Below are positions 35,320 to 43,715 of a stretch of DNA of 64,000 nucleotides, piece by piece. The DNA is taken from NCBI RefSeq assembly GCF_022747945.1, contig NZ_JALDST010000001.1, positions 3,472,001 to 3,536,000 of the forward strand. Direction: 5' to 3'. This stretch comes from Micromonospora sp. R77. GTDB lineage: Bacteria > Actinomycetota > Actinomycetes > Mycobacteriales > Micromonosporaceae. The position numbers were made by a program, and so were the translations under genes. The notes beneath the pieces are model-generated. The model ran no database searches and had not been told where the DNA came from. It worked only from the letters and a program-made list of their open reading frames with translations. The number at the start of each line of letters is the position of its first letter. Within the stretch, counting starts at the first letter, position 1.

Positions 35320-35940
35320 TCAGCACTTCACTGCGGCGAGCAGGCCGTGCCCCACCGGGAGGAGCGCGGGGATCCAGTGCTCCGACTCGCGGATCGCCTT
35401 GATCGCCTCCCGGACGGTGACCGTCTCGACGTCCCGGGCGGCCGGGTCGCCGATCCGCCCGGCCGCCAGCGCGCCGTTGAGCGCCAGCACCCCGCCCGGC
35501 CGCAGCAGCCGCAGCGCGGCGTCCACGCAGGCGGTGAAACCGGTCGCCTCGGCGTCGACGAAGACCAGGTCGTAGGCGCCGTCCGCGAGCCGCGGCAGCA
35601 CGTCGAGGGCCCGGCCGGTGATGATCCGGGTACGCCCCGACGCGAAGCCCGCCTCGACGAAGATCCGCCGGGCGATCCGCTGGTGCTCCACCTCCACGTC
35701 GATCGTGGTGAGCACCCCGTCGGCGCGCATCCCGCGCAGCAGCCAGACGCCGCTGACGCCGGTGCCGGTGCCGATCTCCACCACCGCACGGGCGTTCCCG
35801 GCGGCGGCGAGCAGGCGCAGGGCCGCGCCGGCCCCCGGCGTCACCGCGTCGACACCCACCTCCCGGGCCAGGCTGCGGGCGGTCCTCAGCACGAGGTCCT
35901 CGGTGACGTACGACTCGGCGAACTGCAGGGCCTGGGCCAT
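35320..35940 (-). CDS. O-methyltransferase (Rv1220c-like)
   Basis: A 206-residue class I methyltransferase: MAQALQFAESYVTEDLVLRTAR, AVVEIGTGTGVSGVWLLRGM (AdoMet motif), VLTTIDVEVEHQRIAR and YDLVFVDAEATGF, the catechol-O-methyltransferase-like family found beside sigE in mycobacteria. The start is uncertain: ATG 35940 has no good ribosome site, while GGAGG is ideally placed for a codon ATC at 35970, ten codons upstream and in frame. Confidence 0.85.
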   Translation of the reverse strand: MAQALQFAESYVTEDLVLRTARSLAREVGVDAVTPGAGAALRLLAAAGNARAVVEIGTGTGVSGVWLLRGMRADGVLTTIDVEVEHQRIARRIFVEAGFASGRTRIITGRALDVLPRLADGAYDLVFVDAEATGFTACVDAALRLLRPGGVLALNGALAAGRIGDPAARDVETVTVREAIKAIRESEHWIPALLPVGHGLLAAVKC

Positions 35941-36064
35941 CGGGTTGCCGGAACTGGCGACCGTGGCGATGGGACACCTCCGGGCGGCGTCAGTGCCGAC
36001 CGCTCGCGGCGCGGCGTCGGACGCGCCGGGCTGGAGTGGTCGAAGCGAGGGGCGGGTTGGCGCT

Positions 36065-36139
36065 ATGAGCGTAGAGCCGAGCCCCGACGCGCGCAGCCGC
36101 GAGGCCGACCCGTCGTGGATCACGGCCCGCAACCGCTGA
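36065..36139 (+). CDS. Possible 24-residue ORF, uncertain
   Basis: ATG at 36065 opens a short frame, MSVEPSPDARSREADPSWIT... ending in TGA at 36137-36139. Nearly all third codon positions are G or C, like real genes here, and AGGGG lies upstream. It could be a small protein, a leader peptide of the htrA transcript or a chance frame. No function is claimed. Confidence 0.25.
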   Translation: MSVEPSPDARSREADPSWITARNR

Positions 36140-36235
36140 CCCCCTCCCGGGTATCCGTGCAATCCTGGACGGTATCCCGGTGACGCGGTGGCCGATCGCG
36201 GCGCGGGATGCGGGATGCGACTGGGAGGCACCGAC

Positions 36236-37544
36236 GTGACCGACGGCTGGGACTGGCGCCGGCCCGGCGGGACCCCGGGACCGGCGGGCGGGCCGGCGCC
36301 CGGAACGCCGCCGACGGGCTCGCCGCAGGGCGCCAACCAGGACGACCGCCTCGCCCTGGTGGTCCGACGCGCTCGCCGACCCGTGGCGGGACCCCGACGC
36401 GCCCGCCGCCGTGGTGGTGCCGGTGGCCCCCGGTGGCGGTGCCGAACCCGAGCCGGTCAGCGACCCGGACGCGGCCGGCCGCCCCTCACTGCGGCAGGTG
36501 GTGCTGGTCTCGCTGATCACCGCGCTGCTCGCCGGATCGCTCGGCAGCGCCCTGACGTACGCCTTCCTGCGCGGCGGTGGCGGCACCACCGTGCTCGGCG
36601 CCCGTCCCGCCGAGGCCCCCGCGCTCGCCCAGCGAAAGCCGGAGTCCCTGGCCGGGGTCGCCGAGCGGGTCCTGCCCAGCGTGGTCACCGTCCGGGTGGC
36701 GAGCCTCGGCGGCACCAGCGAGGGTTCCGGCTTCATCGTCAGCGGCGACGGGCACGTCATCACCAACGACCACGTGGTGGCCGGCGGCACCGGCAAGGCC
36801 ACCGTGGTCTTCAACGACGGCAGCACCGCCCCGGCCAACGTGGTCGGGCAGGACCCGGAGTCCGACATCGCGGTGATCAAGGTGTCCCGCGCCGGGCTCA
36901 AGCCGGTGGAGTTCGGCGACTCGGACGCGCTCGCCGTGGGCGACCCGGTGCTCGCCATGGGCTCGCCGCTCTCGCTGGCCAACACGGTCACCGCCGGCAT
37001 CGTCAGCGCCCTGGACCGGACCATGCAGGCCGGCGAGCCGGGCGGCCCGACCCGCTACTACGCGGCCATCCAGACCGACGCCGCGGTCAACCACGGCAAC
37101 TCCGGCGGCCCGCTGGTCGACGCGGCCGGTCGGGTCGTCGGGGTGAACTCGACGATCAAGTCGCTGGTCGCCGACGGGCAGGAGGCCGGCAACATCGGGC
37201 TCGCCTTCGCCATCCCGATCAACCAGGCCAAGCGGGTGACCCAGGACATCATCGGCACCGGCAAGGCCCGCCGTACGGTGTTCGGCGCCCAGGTGGGCGG
37301 CCTCGGCACCACGGCCGGCACCGGCGTACGACTCAACGCCGTGGAGCCGTCCGGCCCGGCGGCGGCGGCCGGGTTGAAGACCGGCGACGTGGTGCTGCGT
37401 CTCGACGGGCACCCGCTGACCGAGCCCACCGACCTGGTCGCCCTGGTCCGCAAGTACGCGCCCGGCTCGGTGGTGACCGTGGAGTACCGGCGGGGATCGA
37501 GCCGGCAGAACGCCTCGGTGACCCTCGCCGCGGACGCGAAGTGA
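36236..37544 (+). pseudogene. HtrA/DegP-like S1C protease with PDZ domain, one extra base near 36350
   Basis: The protease is clear: one TM (VVLVSLITALLAGSLGSALTY), then the catalytic triad His in ITNDHVV, Asp in ESDIAV and Ser in GNSGGPLVDA, then a C-terminal PDZ domain (LKTGDVVLRLDGHPL). A good start is GTG 36236 with GGGAGG 7 bases before it, giving MTDGWDWRRPGG, but that frame must shift by one base near 36350 (DDRL to SPWWSDALADPWRDP) to join the rest; the length is 1309 bases, one too many. Without the shift, a GTG at 36411 gives a shorter cytoplasmic tail. It degrades misfolded envelope proteins. tatB follows. Confidence 0.8.
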
Positions 37545-37616
37545 GCACCGGTCACCCCCTCCCGGTGCCCCCTCCCACGTGCGTAGTCTTGCTCTGACAG
37601 CCACGAGGAGGCCGGA

Positions 37617-38042
37617 GTGCTGGACAACCTGAACTGGTGGGAGATCGGGGCGCTGCTGCTCCTGGCGCTGCTGATCTTCGGGGACCGGCTGCCCACCGTG
37701 ATCAACGACGGTCTCCGGATGGTCCGCAACCTTCGCAACATGGCCCGCAACGCGACCGGCGACCTGAGCCGTGAACTGGGTACGGACATCCAACTGGAGG
37801 ACCTGCACCCGAAGGCGTTCATCCGGAAGCACCTGCTCAGCGAGGAGGACGAGCAGGCCATCCGGAAGCCGCTGCAGGGCATGTACGACAACCTCCGGGC
37901 GGACGTCACCGGCGTGCACAACGAGCTGAAGGACGTCGCCAACGCGGCCGACCTGCGTACCAACGGGTCCCGCCCCGCGACGGCCACCGGCGGCACCGCC
38001 CCGGCCCCCGCCCCCCGCCCCAGCTACGACGACGCCACCTGA
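37617..38042 (+). CDS. tatB: Twin-arginine translocase subunit TatB
   Basis: A 141-residue protein with the TatB N-terminus: LNWWEIGALLLLALLIFGDRLP, a short membrane helix with a Gly hinge, then an amphipathic helix (VRNLRNMARNATGDLSRELG) and an acidic disordered tail. It works with TatA and TatC to export folded proteins, such as the Tat substrate at 16756. GTG 37617 follows AGGAGG. The htrA-tatB-mrp order matches mycobacteria (Rv1223, Rv1224, Rv1229c). Confidence 0.9.
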   Translation: MLDNLNWWEIGALLLLALLIFGDRLPTVINDGLRMVRNLRNMARNATGDLSRELGTDIQLEDLHPKAFIRKHLLSEEDEQAIRKPLQGMYDNLRADVTGVHNELKDVANAADLRTNGSRPATATGGTAPAPAPRPSYDDAT

Positions 38043-38099
38043 CCCACCCCCACCCGCGCGGCGTGGGCCCCGCCCCGCGCGGCGTGGAAAGCACTGAAA

Positions 38100-38145
38100 C
38101 ACGGAAAGAGTGGCCTCCCGGCGCGGGGAGGCCACTCTTTCCGTG
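38100..38145. repeat. Palindromic repeat, copy C
   Basis: A perfect 20-bp stem (38100-38119 with 38126-38145) with a 6-base loop, between the convergent tatB and mrp genes. It shares GGAAAGAGTGG and the 3' flank GTGCGGATCTTG with copies A and B. Confidence 0.9.
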
Positions 38146-38208
38146 AAACTGTGCGGATCTTGACCGCGGAGCGCGGGGCGCGGGGTGCGGGCCCGGCCGG
38201 GGGAGGGG

Positions 38209-39357
38209 TCAGCGGCCGGCGGGCTTGAGGCCGAGGGGCTTGCCCAGGAGGGACTCGCGGCGTACGGCGAGGCGGTCGGCGACCTGGTAGAGGGCCTTCG
38301 CGGCGGGGGCGTCCGGGTCGGAGAGCACGACCGGGGTGCCGGCGTCGCCGCCCTCGCGCACCCGGGTGTCGAGCGGGATCTGCCCCAGCACCGGCACCTG
38401 CGCGCCGATCGTCCGGCTCAGCGACTCGGAGACGGCCGCGCCGCCACCCGCGCCGAAGACCTCCATCCGGGAGCCGTCCGGCAGCTCCAGCCAGGACATG
38501 TTCTCGATGACGCCGACCACCCGCTGGTGGGTCTGCAGGGCGATCGCGCCAGCTCGCTCGGCCACCTCGGCGGCGGCGGCCTGCGGGGTGGTGACCACCA
38601 GGATCTCCGCGTTGGGCAGCAGCTGGGCCACCGAGATGGCGATGTCGCCGGTGCCCGGCGGCAGGTCGAGCAGGAGCACGTCCAGGTCGCCCCAGTAGAC
38701 GTCGGCGAGGAACTGCTGCAACGCCCGGTGCAGCATCGGGCCGCGCCACACCACGGCGGCGTTGCCCGGGGTGAACATGCCGATCGAGATCACCTTCACG
38801 CCGTGCGCCTGCGGCGGCATGATCATGTCCTCGACCCGGGTGGGGGCGCCGTCCGCGCCGAGCATCCGGGGCACCGAGTGACCGTAGATGTCCGCGTCGA
38901 CCACACCGACGGAGAGGCCGCGGGCGGCCAGCGCGGCGGCCAGGTTGACCGTGACGCTGGACTTGCCGACGCCGCCCTTGCCGCTGGCGACCGCGTAGAC
39001 CCGGGTGCGGGAGCCGGGCTGGGCGAACGGGATCACCGGCTCCTGGGAGGCGCCGCCGCCGCGCAGCTTCGACTGGAGTTCCTGGCGCTGCTCGGGGCTC
39101 ATCACGCCGAACTCGATCTCGACGCCGGTCACCCCGGGCACCGCGGCCACCGCGGCGGTGATGTCGCTGCGCAGCTTGTCCTTCAGCGGGCAGCCGGCCA
39201 CGGTGAGCAGCAGCTCCACCCGGACCACGCCGTCGTCGCCGAACTCGGCGGAGCGGACCATGCCCAGCTCGGTGATGGGCCGACGGATCTCCGGGTCGTT
39301 GACGGTGGCCAGCGCGGCCTGGATCGCGTCGGAGACGGTGCTGACAGGTGCGGACAT
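38209..39357 (-). CDS. mrp: Mrp/NBP35-family P-loop ATPase (Fe-S carrier)
   Basis: A 382-residue protein. An N-terminal MIP18-like domain (ALATVNDPEIRRPITELGMV) precedes the deviant Walker A VASGKGGVGKSSVTVNLAAAL, and LLDLPPGTGDIAI is the Walker B region. It binds and transfers iron-sulfur clusters in the cytoplasm. It is convergent with tatB. Confidence 0.92.
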   Translation of the reverse strand: MSAPVSTVSDAIQAALATVNDPEIRRPITELGMVRSAEFGDDGVVRVELLLTVAGCPLKDKLRSDITAAVAAVPGVTGVEIEFGVMSPEQRQELQSKLRGGGASQEPVIPFAQPGSRTRVYAVASGKGGVGKSSVTVNLAAALAARGLSVGVVDADIYGHSVPRMLGADGAPTRVEDMIMPPQAHGVKVISIGMFTPGNAAVVWRGPMLHRALQQFLADVYWGDLDVLLLDLPPGTGDIAISVAQLLPNAEILVVTTPQAAAAEVAERAGAIALQTHQRVVGVIENMSWLELPDGSRMEVFGAGGGAAVSESLSRTIGAQVPVLGQIPLDTRVREGGDAGTPVVLSDPDAPAAKALYQVADRLAVRRESLLGKPLGLKPAGR

Positions 39358-39461
39358 GCGGGCAATGCTACGTCGGCGGTGATCGGCGAACGCCGCTGAC
39401 CGGCCCGGTGTGAGCGAATCGATGGGCCGGGCGAGGGGTGCGGACGCCGCCGCCGCTCCGG

Positions 39462-40064
39462 TCAGCTCTCGACGCGGTCGTCGCGGACGAAGTCGCCGTC
39501 CAGCTCGTCGCGGGGCTCGTCGAGCGGCTCCGCGCCGCCACGGGCGGCCCGCTCCTGCTGCCGGCGCTCCAACCGCTGCCGGCGCTGCGCCGCCTCGTCC
39601 AGCTCCTCCGCGAGCCGGGCCAGCTCCGAGCGGAGGAAGTCCCGGGTGGCCACCTCGCCCATCGCGATCCGCAGCGCGGCGATCTCCCGGGCGAGGTATT
39701 CCGTGTCGGCCTTCTGCATGGTCGCCCGCCGCCGGTCCTCCTCCAGCGACACCCGGTCCCGGTCCGCCTGCCGGTTCTGCGCGAGCAGGATCAGCGGGGC
39801 CGCGTAGGACGCCTGCAGGGAGAGGACCAGGGTCAGGAACGTGAAGGTGTACGGGTCGAAGCGCAGGTCCGGCGGGGCCAGGGTGTTCCAGAGGAACCAG
39901 GCGCTGATCACCACCGTCATGTAGACGATGAAGTTCGCCGTACCCATGCCCCGGGCGATCCCCTCGGACCAGCGCCCGAACGCCTCCGGATCGAACCGGG
40001 GCAGCTTGACGCCCCGGGGCTCGCGCGGCTGGTCCAGCCGCTCGGCCCGTCGCTGGTCAGCCAT
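39462..40064 (-). CDS. DUF1003 membrane protein
   Basis: A 200-residue protein with two membrane segments (ANFIVYMTVVISAWFLWNTL; PYTFTFLTLVLSLQASYAAP) around WFLWNTLAPPDLRFDPYTF, the DUF1003 signature, followed by a charged coiled-coil tail. Function is unknown. Its start overlaps the stop of the MgtE-like gene by 8 bases, so translation is probably coupled. Confidence 0.88.
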   Translation of the reverse strand: MADQRRAERLDQPREPRGVKLPRFDPEAFGRWSEGIARGMGTANFIVYMTVVISAWFLWNTLAPPDLRFDPYTFTFLTLVLSLQASYAAPLILLAQNRQADRDRVSLEEDRRRATMQKADTEYLAREIAALRIAMGEVATRDFLRSELARLAEELDEAAQRRQRLERRQQERAARGGAEPLDEPRDELDGDFVRDDRVES

Positions 40065-41343
40065 CCGCGCCGTCCATGGTCTCGTCGGCGGCGGACGGGC
40101 CGGCCAGGGCGTCCCGGTCCCGCCAGTCGCGCGGCAGCGAATGGTCCAGCACGTCGTCCACGGTCACCGCGCCGACCAGCCGGTTGCTGCGGTCCACCAC
40201 CGGCATGGCGACCAGGTCGTACGTGGCCATCCGGCGGGTGATCTCCGGCAGCGGGGTGGCCGGTCGGAGCGGGTCGATGTCGTTGACCACGACCCCGCCG
40301 AGCAGGTCGGCCGGCGGCTCGCGGAGCAGTCGCTGGAAGTGCACCATGCCCAGGTAGCGGCCGGTCGGGGTGGTCATCGGGGCGCGGGTGACGAAGACCT
40401 GGGCGGCCACCGCGGGGGAGAGCTGCTCCTCGCGGATCCGGGCCAGCGCCTCCGCCACCGTGGCGTCCGGGGGCATGATGACCGGCTCGGAGGTCATCAC
40501 GCTGCCCGCGGTGCCGGAGGCGTAGCGCAGCAGCTGCCGGACCGGGTCGGCCTCGTTCGGCTCCATGAGGTCGAGCAGCACGTCCTGCTCCGGCGGGGGC
40601 AGCTCGTTGAGCAGGTCGGCGGCGTCGTCCGGGTCCATCTCCTCCAGGATGTCGGCGGCGCGTTCCCGGTCCAGCGCGGCCAGGATCTCCACCTGGTCGT
40701 GCTCGGGCAGCTCGCTCAGCACGTCGGCGAGGCGCTCGTCGTCCAGGGCCGCGGCGACCTCGTTGCGCCGGGCGTCGGGCAGGTCCTGGAGGGCGTTCGC
40801 CAGGTCGGCGGGGCGCATGTCCTCCAGTACGGCCAGCAGGTTCGCCGTACCCCGGTTGTCGGCGATGCCGCTGAGCCCGCGCACCCGGTCCCACTCGACC
40901 TGGTGCAGGTGGCCGCGGCGGGTCAGCCGGCCGGTCTGCTCGCGGACCGCGACCCGGCTCAGCGACCACTCGCCGCCCCGGCTGCACTCCATCGCCACGT
41001 CGACCACCGCGCCGGGCTGCCCACCCGGGTCGAGCTGCACCCGCCGGTCCAGCAGTTCCTGGAGCACCAGCAGCTCGTTGGGGCGCTTCTCGAACCGGCG
41101 CAGATTGAGGGTTCCGCTGCCGAGCACGACCGCGTCCGGTTCGATGGAGGTGATCCGGTTGATGGAGAGGAAGATCCGCCGTCGCATCGGCATCTCGGCG
41201 ACCAACCCCACCACCTCCGGTGGGCGTTGGGTGGGCCGCAGCCGCGCCACCGCGTCACGGACCCGACCCACCTGGTCACCGTTCGGGTCGAAGACGGCGA
41301 CTCCGGCGAGCCTGGCTATGTAGACCCGGTTCGGCGTACTCAC
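40057..41343 (-). CDS. PRC-barrel/MgtE-N/CBS protein (Rv1232c-like)
   Basis: A 428-residue soluble protein with no membrane segments. Residues about 1-90 look like a PRC barrel (VYIARLAGVAVFDPNGDQVG), followed by MgtE intracellular N-domain repeats (DMRPADLANALQDLPDARRN, then LADVLSELPEHDQVEILAAL) and a tandem CBS pair (TSEPVIMPPDATVAEALARI, then MPVVDRSNRLVGAVTVDDVL). MgtE N and CBS domains sense Mg2+, but the transport domain is absent, so this is a regulatory or partner protein. Confidence 0.87.
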   Translation of the reverse strand: MSTPNRVYIARLAGVAVFDPNGDQVGRVRDAVARLRPTQRPPEVVGLVAEMPMRRRIFLSINRITSIEPDAVVLGSGTLNLRRFEKRPNELLVLQELLDRRVQLDPGGQPGAVVDVAMECSRGGEWSLSRVAVREQTGRLTRRGHLHQVEWDRVRGLSGIADNRGTANLLAVLEDMRPADLANALQDLPDARRNEVAAALDDERLADVLSELPEHDQVEILAALDRERAADILEEMDPDDAADLLNELPPPEQDVLLDLMEPNEADPVRQLLRYASGTAGSVMTSEPVIMPPDATVAEALARIREEQLSPAVAAQVFVTRAPMTTPTGRYLGMVHFQRLLREPPADLLGGVVVNDIDPLRPATPLPEITRRMATYDLVAMPVVDRSNRLVGAVTVDDVLDHSLPRDWRDRDALAGPSAADETMDGADG

Positions 41344-41376
41344 GCCGACCAGCCTAAGCGCCTACTGTTTATCAAC

Positions 41377-42246
41377 ATGTCGACCTTGGCCTACGAGATC
41401 GTGGACGTCTTCACCGACCGCCCGTTCGCCGGCAACCCGCTGGCCGTGGTGTTCGGCGCGGAAGGGCTCGCCACCGAGCAGATGCAGGCGCTCGCGCGGG
41501 AGTTCAACCTCTCCGAGACGGTGTTCGTGCTGCCACCCACCCAGGTCGGCGCGACATACCGGGCACGGATCTTCACGCCGGCCGAGGAGGTGCCGTTCGC
41601 CGGGCACCCGAGCGTGGGGGCGGCGGTCACCGCCGGCCGGCGCGGGCTGTTCGATGTGGGGAACGTCACTCAGGAGTGCGGTGCCGGGGTGCTGCCGATC
41701 GAGGTCACCGCCACCGGGGCCACCCTGACCGGCGGCCCGCCCACCCTCGGCCCCGAACTCGACCCGGAGCCGCTGCTGGAGCTGGCCGGTCTCACCGCCG
41801 CCGACCACGCCGGCCCGGCACCCCGGGTGGCCGGCTGCGGACTGGAGTTCCCCTACCTGCCCGTGCACCCGGACGCGGTGGCCCGCGCCAAGGTGAACCC
41901 GGCGGCCGGGGAGCGGTACGGCGTGCAGCACGTCAGCGTCTTCTCCTGGGAACCCGCCACGCAAACCGCGTACGCCCGGGTCTTCGTGCCGGGGCTCGGG
42001 GTGCCCGAGGACCCGGCCACCGGTTCCGCCGCCCTCGGGCTCGGTGTGTGGCTGGTCGCCAGCGGGCTGCTGCCCGGCGAGGGGCACTCCGCGTACACGG
42101 TCCACCAGGGCGTCGAGATCCACCGCCCGTCGTTGCTGGCCTGCACGGTGACCGCCGCCGACGGCGCGGTCGTCGGCGCGACCGTGTCCGGCCACGTCAT
42201 GCCGGTGGCCCGCGGCGAGATCACCGTCCCGCCCTTCATCGGCTGA
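41377..42246 (+). CDS. PhzF-family isomerase
   Basis: A 289-residue PhzF-like protein. YEIVDVFTDRPFAGNPLAVV, FNLSETVFVLPP (catalytic Glu), EEVPFAGHPSVGAAV and GVPEDPATGSAALGLGVWL are the family motifs. Members isomerise or epimerise small amino-acid-derived substrates; only some take part in phenazine synthesis and none of those genes are nearby. The ATG at 41377 is the first sensible start. An inverted-repeat element follows the stop. Confidence 0.9.
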   Translation: MSTLAYEIVDVFTDRPFAGNPLAVVFGAEGLATEQMQALAREFNLSETVFVLPPTQVGATYRARIFTPAEEVPFAGHPSVGAAVTAGRRGLFDVGNVTQECGAGVLPIEVTATGATLTGGPPTLGPELDPEPLLELAGLTAADHAGPAPRVAGCGLEFPYLPVHPDAVARAKVNPAAGERYGVQHVSVFSWEPATQTAYARVFVPGLGVPEDPATGSAALGLGVWLVASGLLPGEGHSAYTVHQGVEIHRPSLLACTVTAADGAVVGATVSGHVMPVARGEITVPPFIG

Positions 42247-42251
42247 GGTGT

Positions 42252-42305
42252 AAGGAGGGGCCCCCTGTTAACGCCTCCAGTAGAGCAGGGGCCCCCTTTT
42301 AACAG
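42252..42305. repeat. GGGGCCCCCT-rich repeat, copy 1 of an inverted pair
   Basis: The reverse complement of 42880-42931 with one substitution and a slightly changed end. It carries two AGGGGCCCCCT cores separated by GTTAACGCCTCC and flanks the next gene. It directly follows the phzF-like stop. Confidence 0.88.
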
Positions 42306-42350
42306 CCCGTCGGCTCGCCCGCGCGGTCGGGAATGCGGGAGGATGCCGGG

Positions 42351-42866
42351 GTGACCGACGAGGTGGACGAGCGGGTCAGCGCACCGCTGGTGGACGAGGC
42401 GGTGAAGAAGGCCGCCGTCGCGTGGGTGGCGGTGGCCGGCGGGCCGGCGTACGCGCTGTGGTGCCTGCCGTCGGACGGCACGCTGCTGGTGGTGACCGGG
42501 CCGGGCGAACAGGCCGCCCCCGGCCTCGCCGATGCCACCGAGGCGCAGGTGACCCTCCGCGGTGACCACGGTGGGCGGATCGTCAGCTGGCCCGCCCGGG
42601 TGACCCGGCTGAGCCCCGGCACCGAGGAGTGGGACGCTGCCGCCCCGCTGGTCGCGGCGAAGCGGCTCAACGCCCCCGGGCCCAGCGCCGAGCTGGTGCA
42701 GCGGTGGGCGGCCGACGGCTGCGCGCTGAACCGGCTGGCGCCGGCGGGCACCCCGGTCTCCGGTGCCGACCTGCCGGCCGACTCGCAGGCCGAGGAGCCC
42801 CGGGACGCTTCCGTCGTCCGCACCACCCGCAAGCCGTTCCGGCTGCACAAGGTTCGCCGCCGCTGA
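42351..42866 (+). CDS. Conserved hypothetical protein
   Basis: A 171-residue protein starting MTDEVDERVSAPLVDEAVKK (GTG 42351 after GGGAGG). It contains ALWCLPSDGTLLVVTGPGEQAA and ends in a basic tail (RKPFRLHKVRRR). Family unknown to me. It is framed on both sides by the inverted repeat pair. Confidence 0.75.
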   Translation: MTDEVDERVSAPLVDEAVKKAAVAWVAVAGGPAYALWCLPSDGTLLVVTGPGEQAAPGLADATEAQVTLRGDHGGRIVSWPARVTRLSPGTEEWDAAAPLVAAKRLNAPGPSAELVQRWAADGCALNRLAPAGTPVSGADLPADSQAEEPRDASVVRTTRKPFRLHKVRRR

Positions 42867-42879
42867 CCCGTCCCGAGGT

Positions 42880-42931
42880 GTTAACAGGGGGCCCCTGCTC
42901 TACCGGAGGCGTTAACAGGGGGCCCCTCCTT
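42880..42931. repeat. GGGGCCCCCT-rich repeat, copy 2 (inverted)
   Basis: The inverse of copy 1 at 42252. The stop codon of the HAD gene (TAA at 42883-42881) and its last codons lie inside this element, so the repeat has supplied the end of the protein. Confidence 0.88.
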
Positions 42932-43615
42932 CTCGCCGGAGGCGAGGGCGAGGAGGTCGGTGAGGGAGTGCAGGGTCGGGCCGGTCCACGAGCGGTCCGC
43001 GTTGAAGACCATGTGTTCGGTCAGGTCGGGGGCGACCAGGCGGACGGCCGTCAGGCCGGCCCGCTCCGCGCCGGTCAGTTCCTGGCTGCCGCCGTCACCG
43101 ACGTAGAGGCAGTCCGCCGGGTCCAGCCCCAACAGCCGGCACGCCGTCAGATAGAGCGCGCGGTCGGGTTTGCAGCGGCCCACCTGGACCGAGAAGACCC
43201 GTACGTCGAGCAGCGGGGCGACCGCCAGCTGCGGCAGGAACGCCGGCAGCTCGTGGGTGCAGTCGCTGATCAGTCCGGTGCGTACGCCCCGCTGGCGCAG
43301 CGCGGCCAGCACCGGCACCGCCTCGGCCCGCAGCCGGGTGTCCGCGCGGACGGCCCGGTGCCGGGAGGCGACGGCGGCACGTACCGCCCCGTCGGTCGGG
43401 TGCACGCCGGCCTGGGCGCAGACCCAGCGCAGGGTCGCCTCGGCGTTGCCGAGCGCACCGGTGGCCCGCTGGTAGTAGGTGCGGTCGAGCACCTCGGTGA
43501 AGGTGTCGGCGGGGCAGCCGAGCAGTTCGGCGGTGGACCGGTGGGCCGGGCCGCGCTGGACGGAACGCGTCAACGTGCCGAAGAAGTCGAAGAGCACGGC
43601 CTGGAACCTGGGCAT
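42881..43615 (-). CDS. HAD-family hydrolase with repeat-encoded C-terminus
   Basis: A 244-residue HAD protein starting MPRFQAVLFDFFGTLTRS (nucleophile DFF region), with LISDCTHELPAFLP and VGRCKPDRALYLTACRLLG (Lys motif III) and CLYVGDGGSQEL (motif IV). It is a phosphatase or dehalogenase-like enzyme of unknown substrate. The final residues (GEKEGPPVNASGRAGAPC) are translated from the repeat at 42880, not from a conserved part. Confidence 0.82.
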   Translation of the reverse strand: MPRFQAVLFDFFGTLTRSVQRGPAHRSTAELLGCPADTFTEVLDRTYYQRATGALGNAEATLRWVCAQAGVHPTDGAVRAAVASRHRAVRADTRLRAEAVPVLAALRQRGVRTGLISDCTHELPAFLPQLAVAPLLDVRVFSVQVGRCKPDRALYLTACRLLGLDPADCLYVGDGGSQELTGAERAGLTAVRLVAPDLTEHMVFNADRSWTGPTLHSLTDLLALASGEKEGPPVNASGRAGAPC

Positions 43616-43715
43616 GGGGGAGCGCCTCCGGACGTCGAGGGGAGGGATCGCCGGCGCGGACGGCGATGATCGTAACGGAACGCTGACGTACCGTGGCGTG
43701 TGAGGATTGCTCTCC

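Noticed and set aside
41377..42246. A phenazine biosynthesis locus.
   Set aside because: Only a PhzF-family protein is present; the family is broad and no other phz genes are near.
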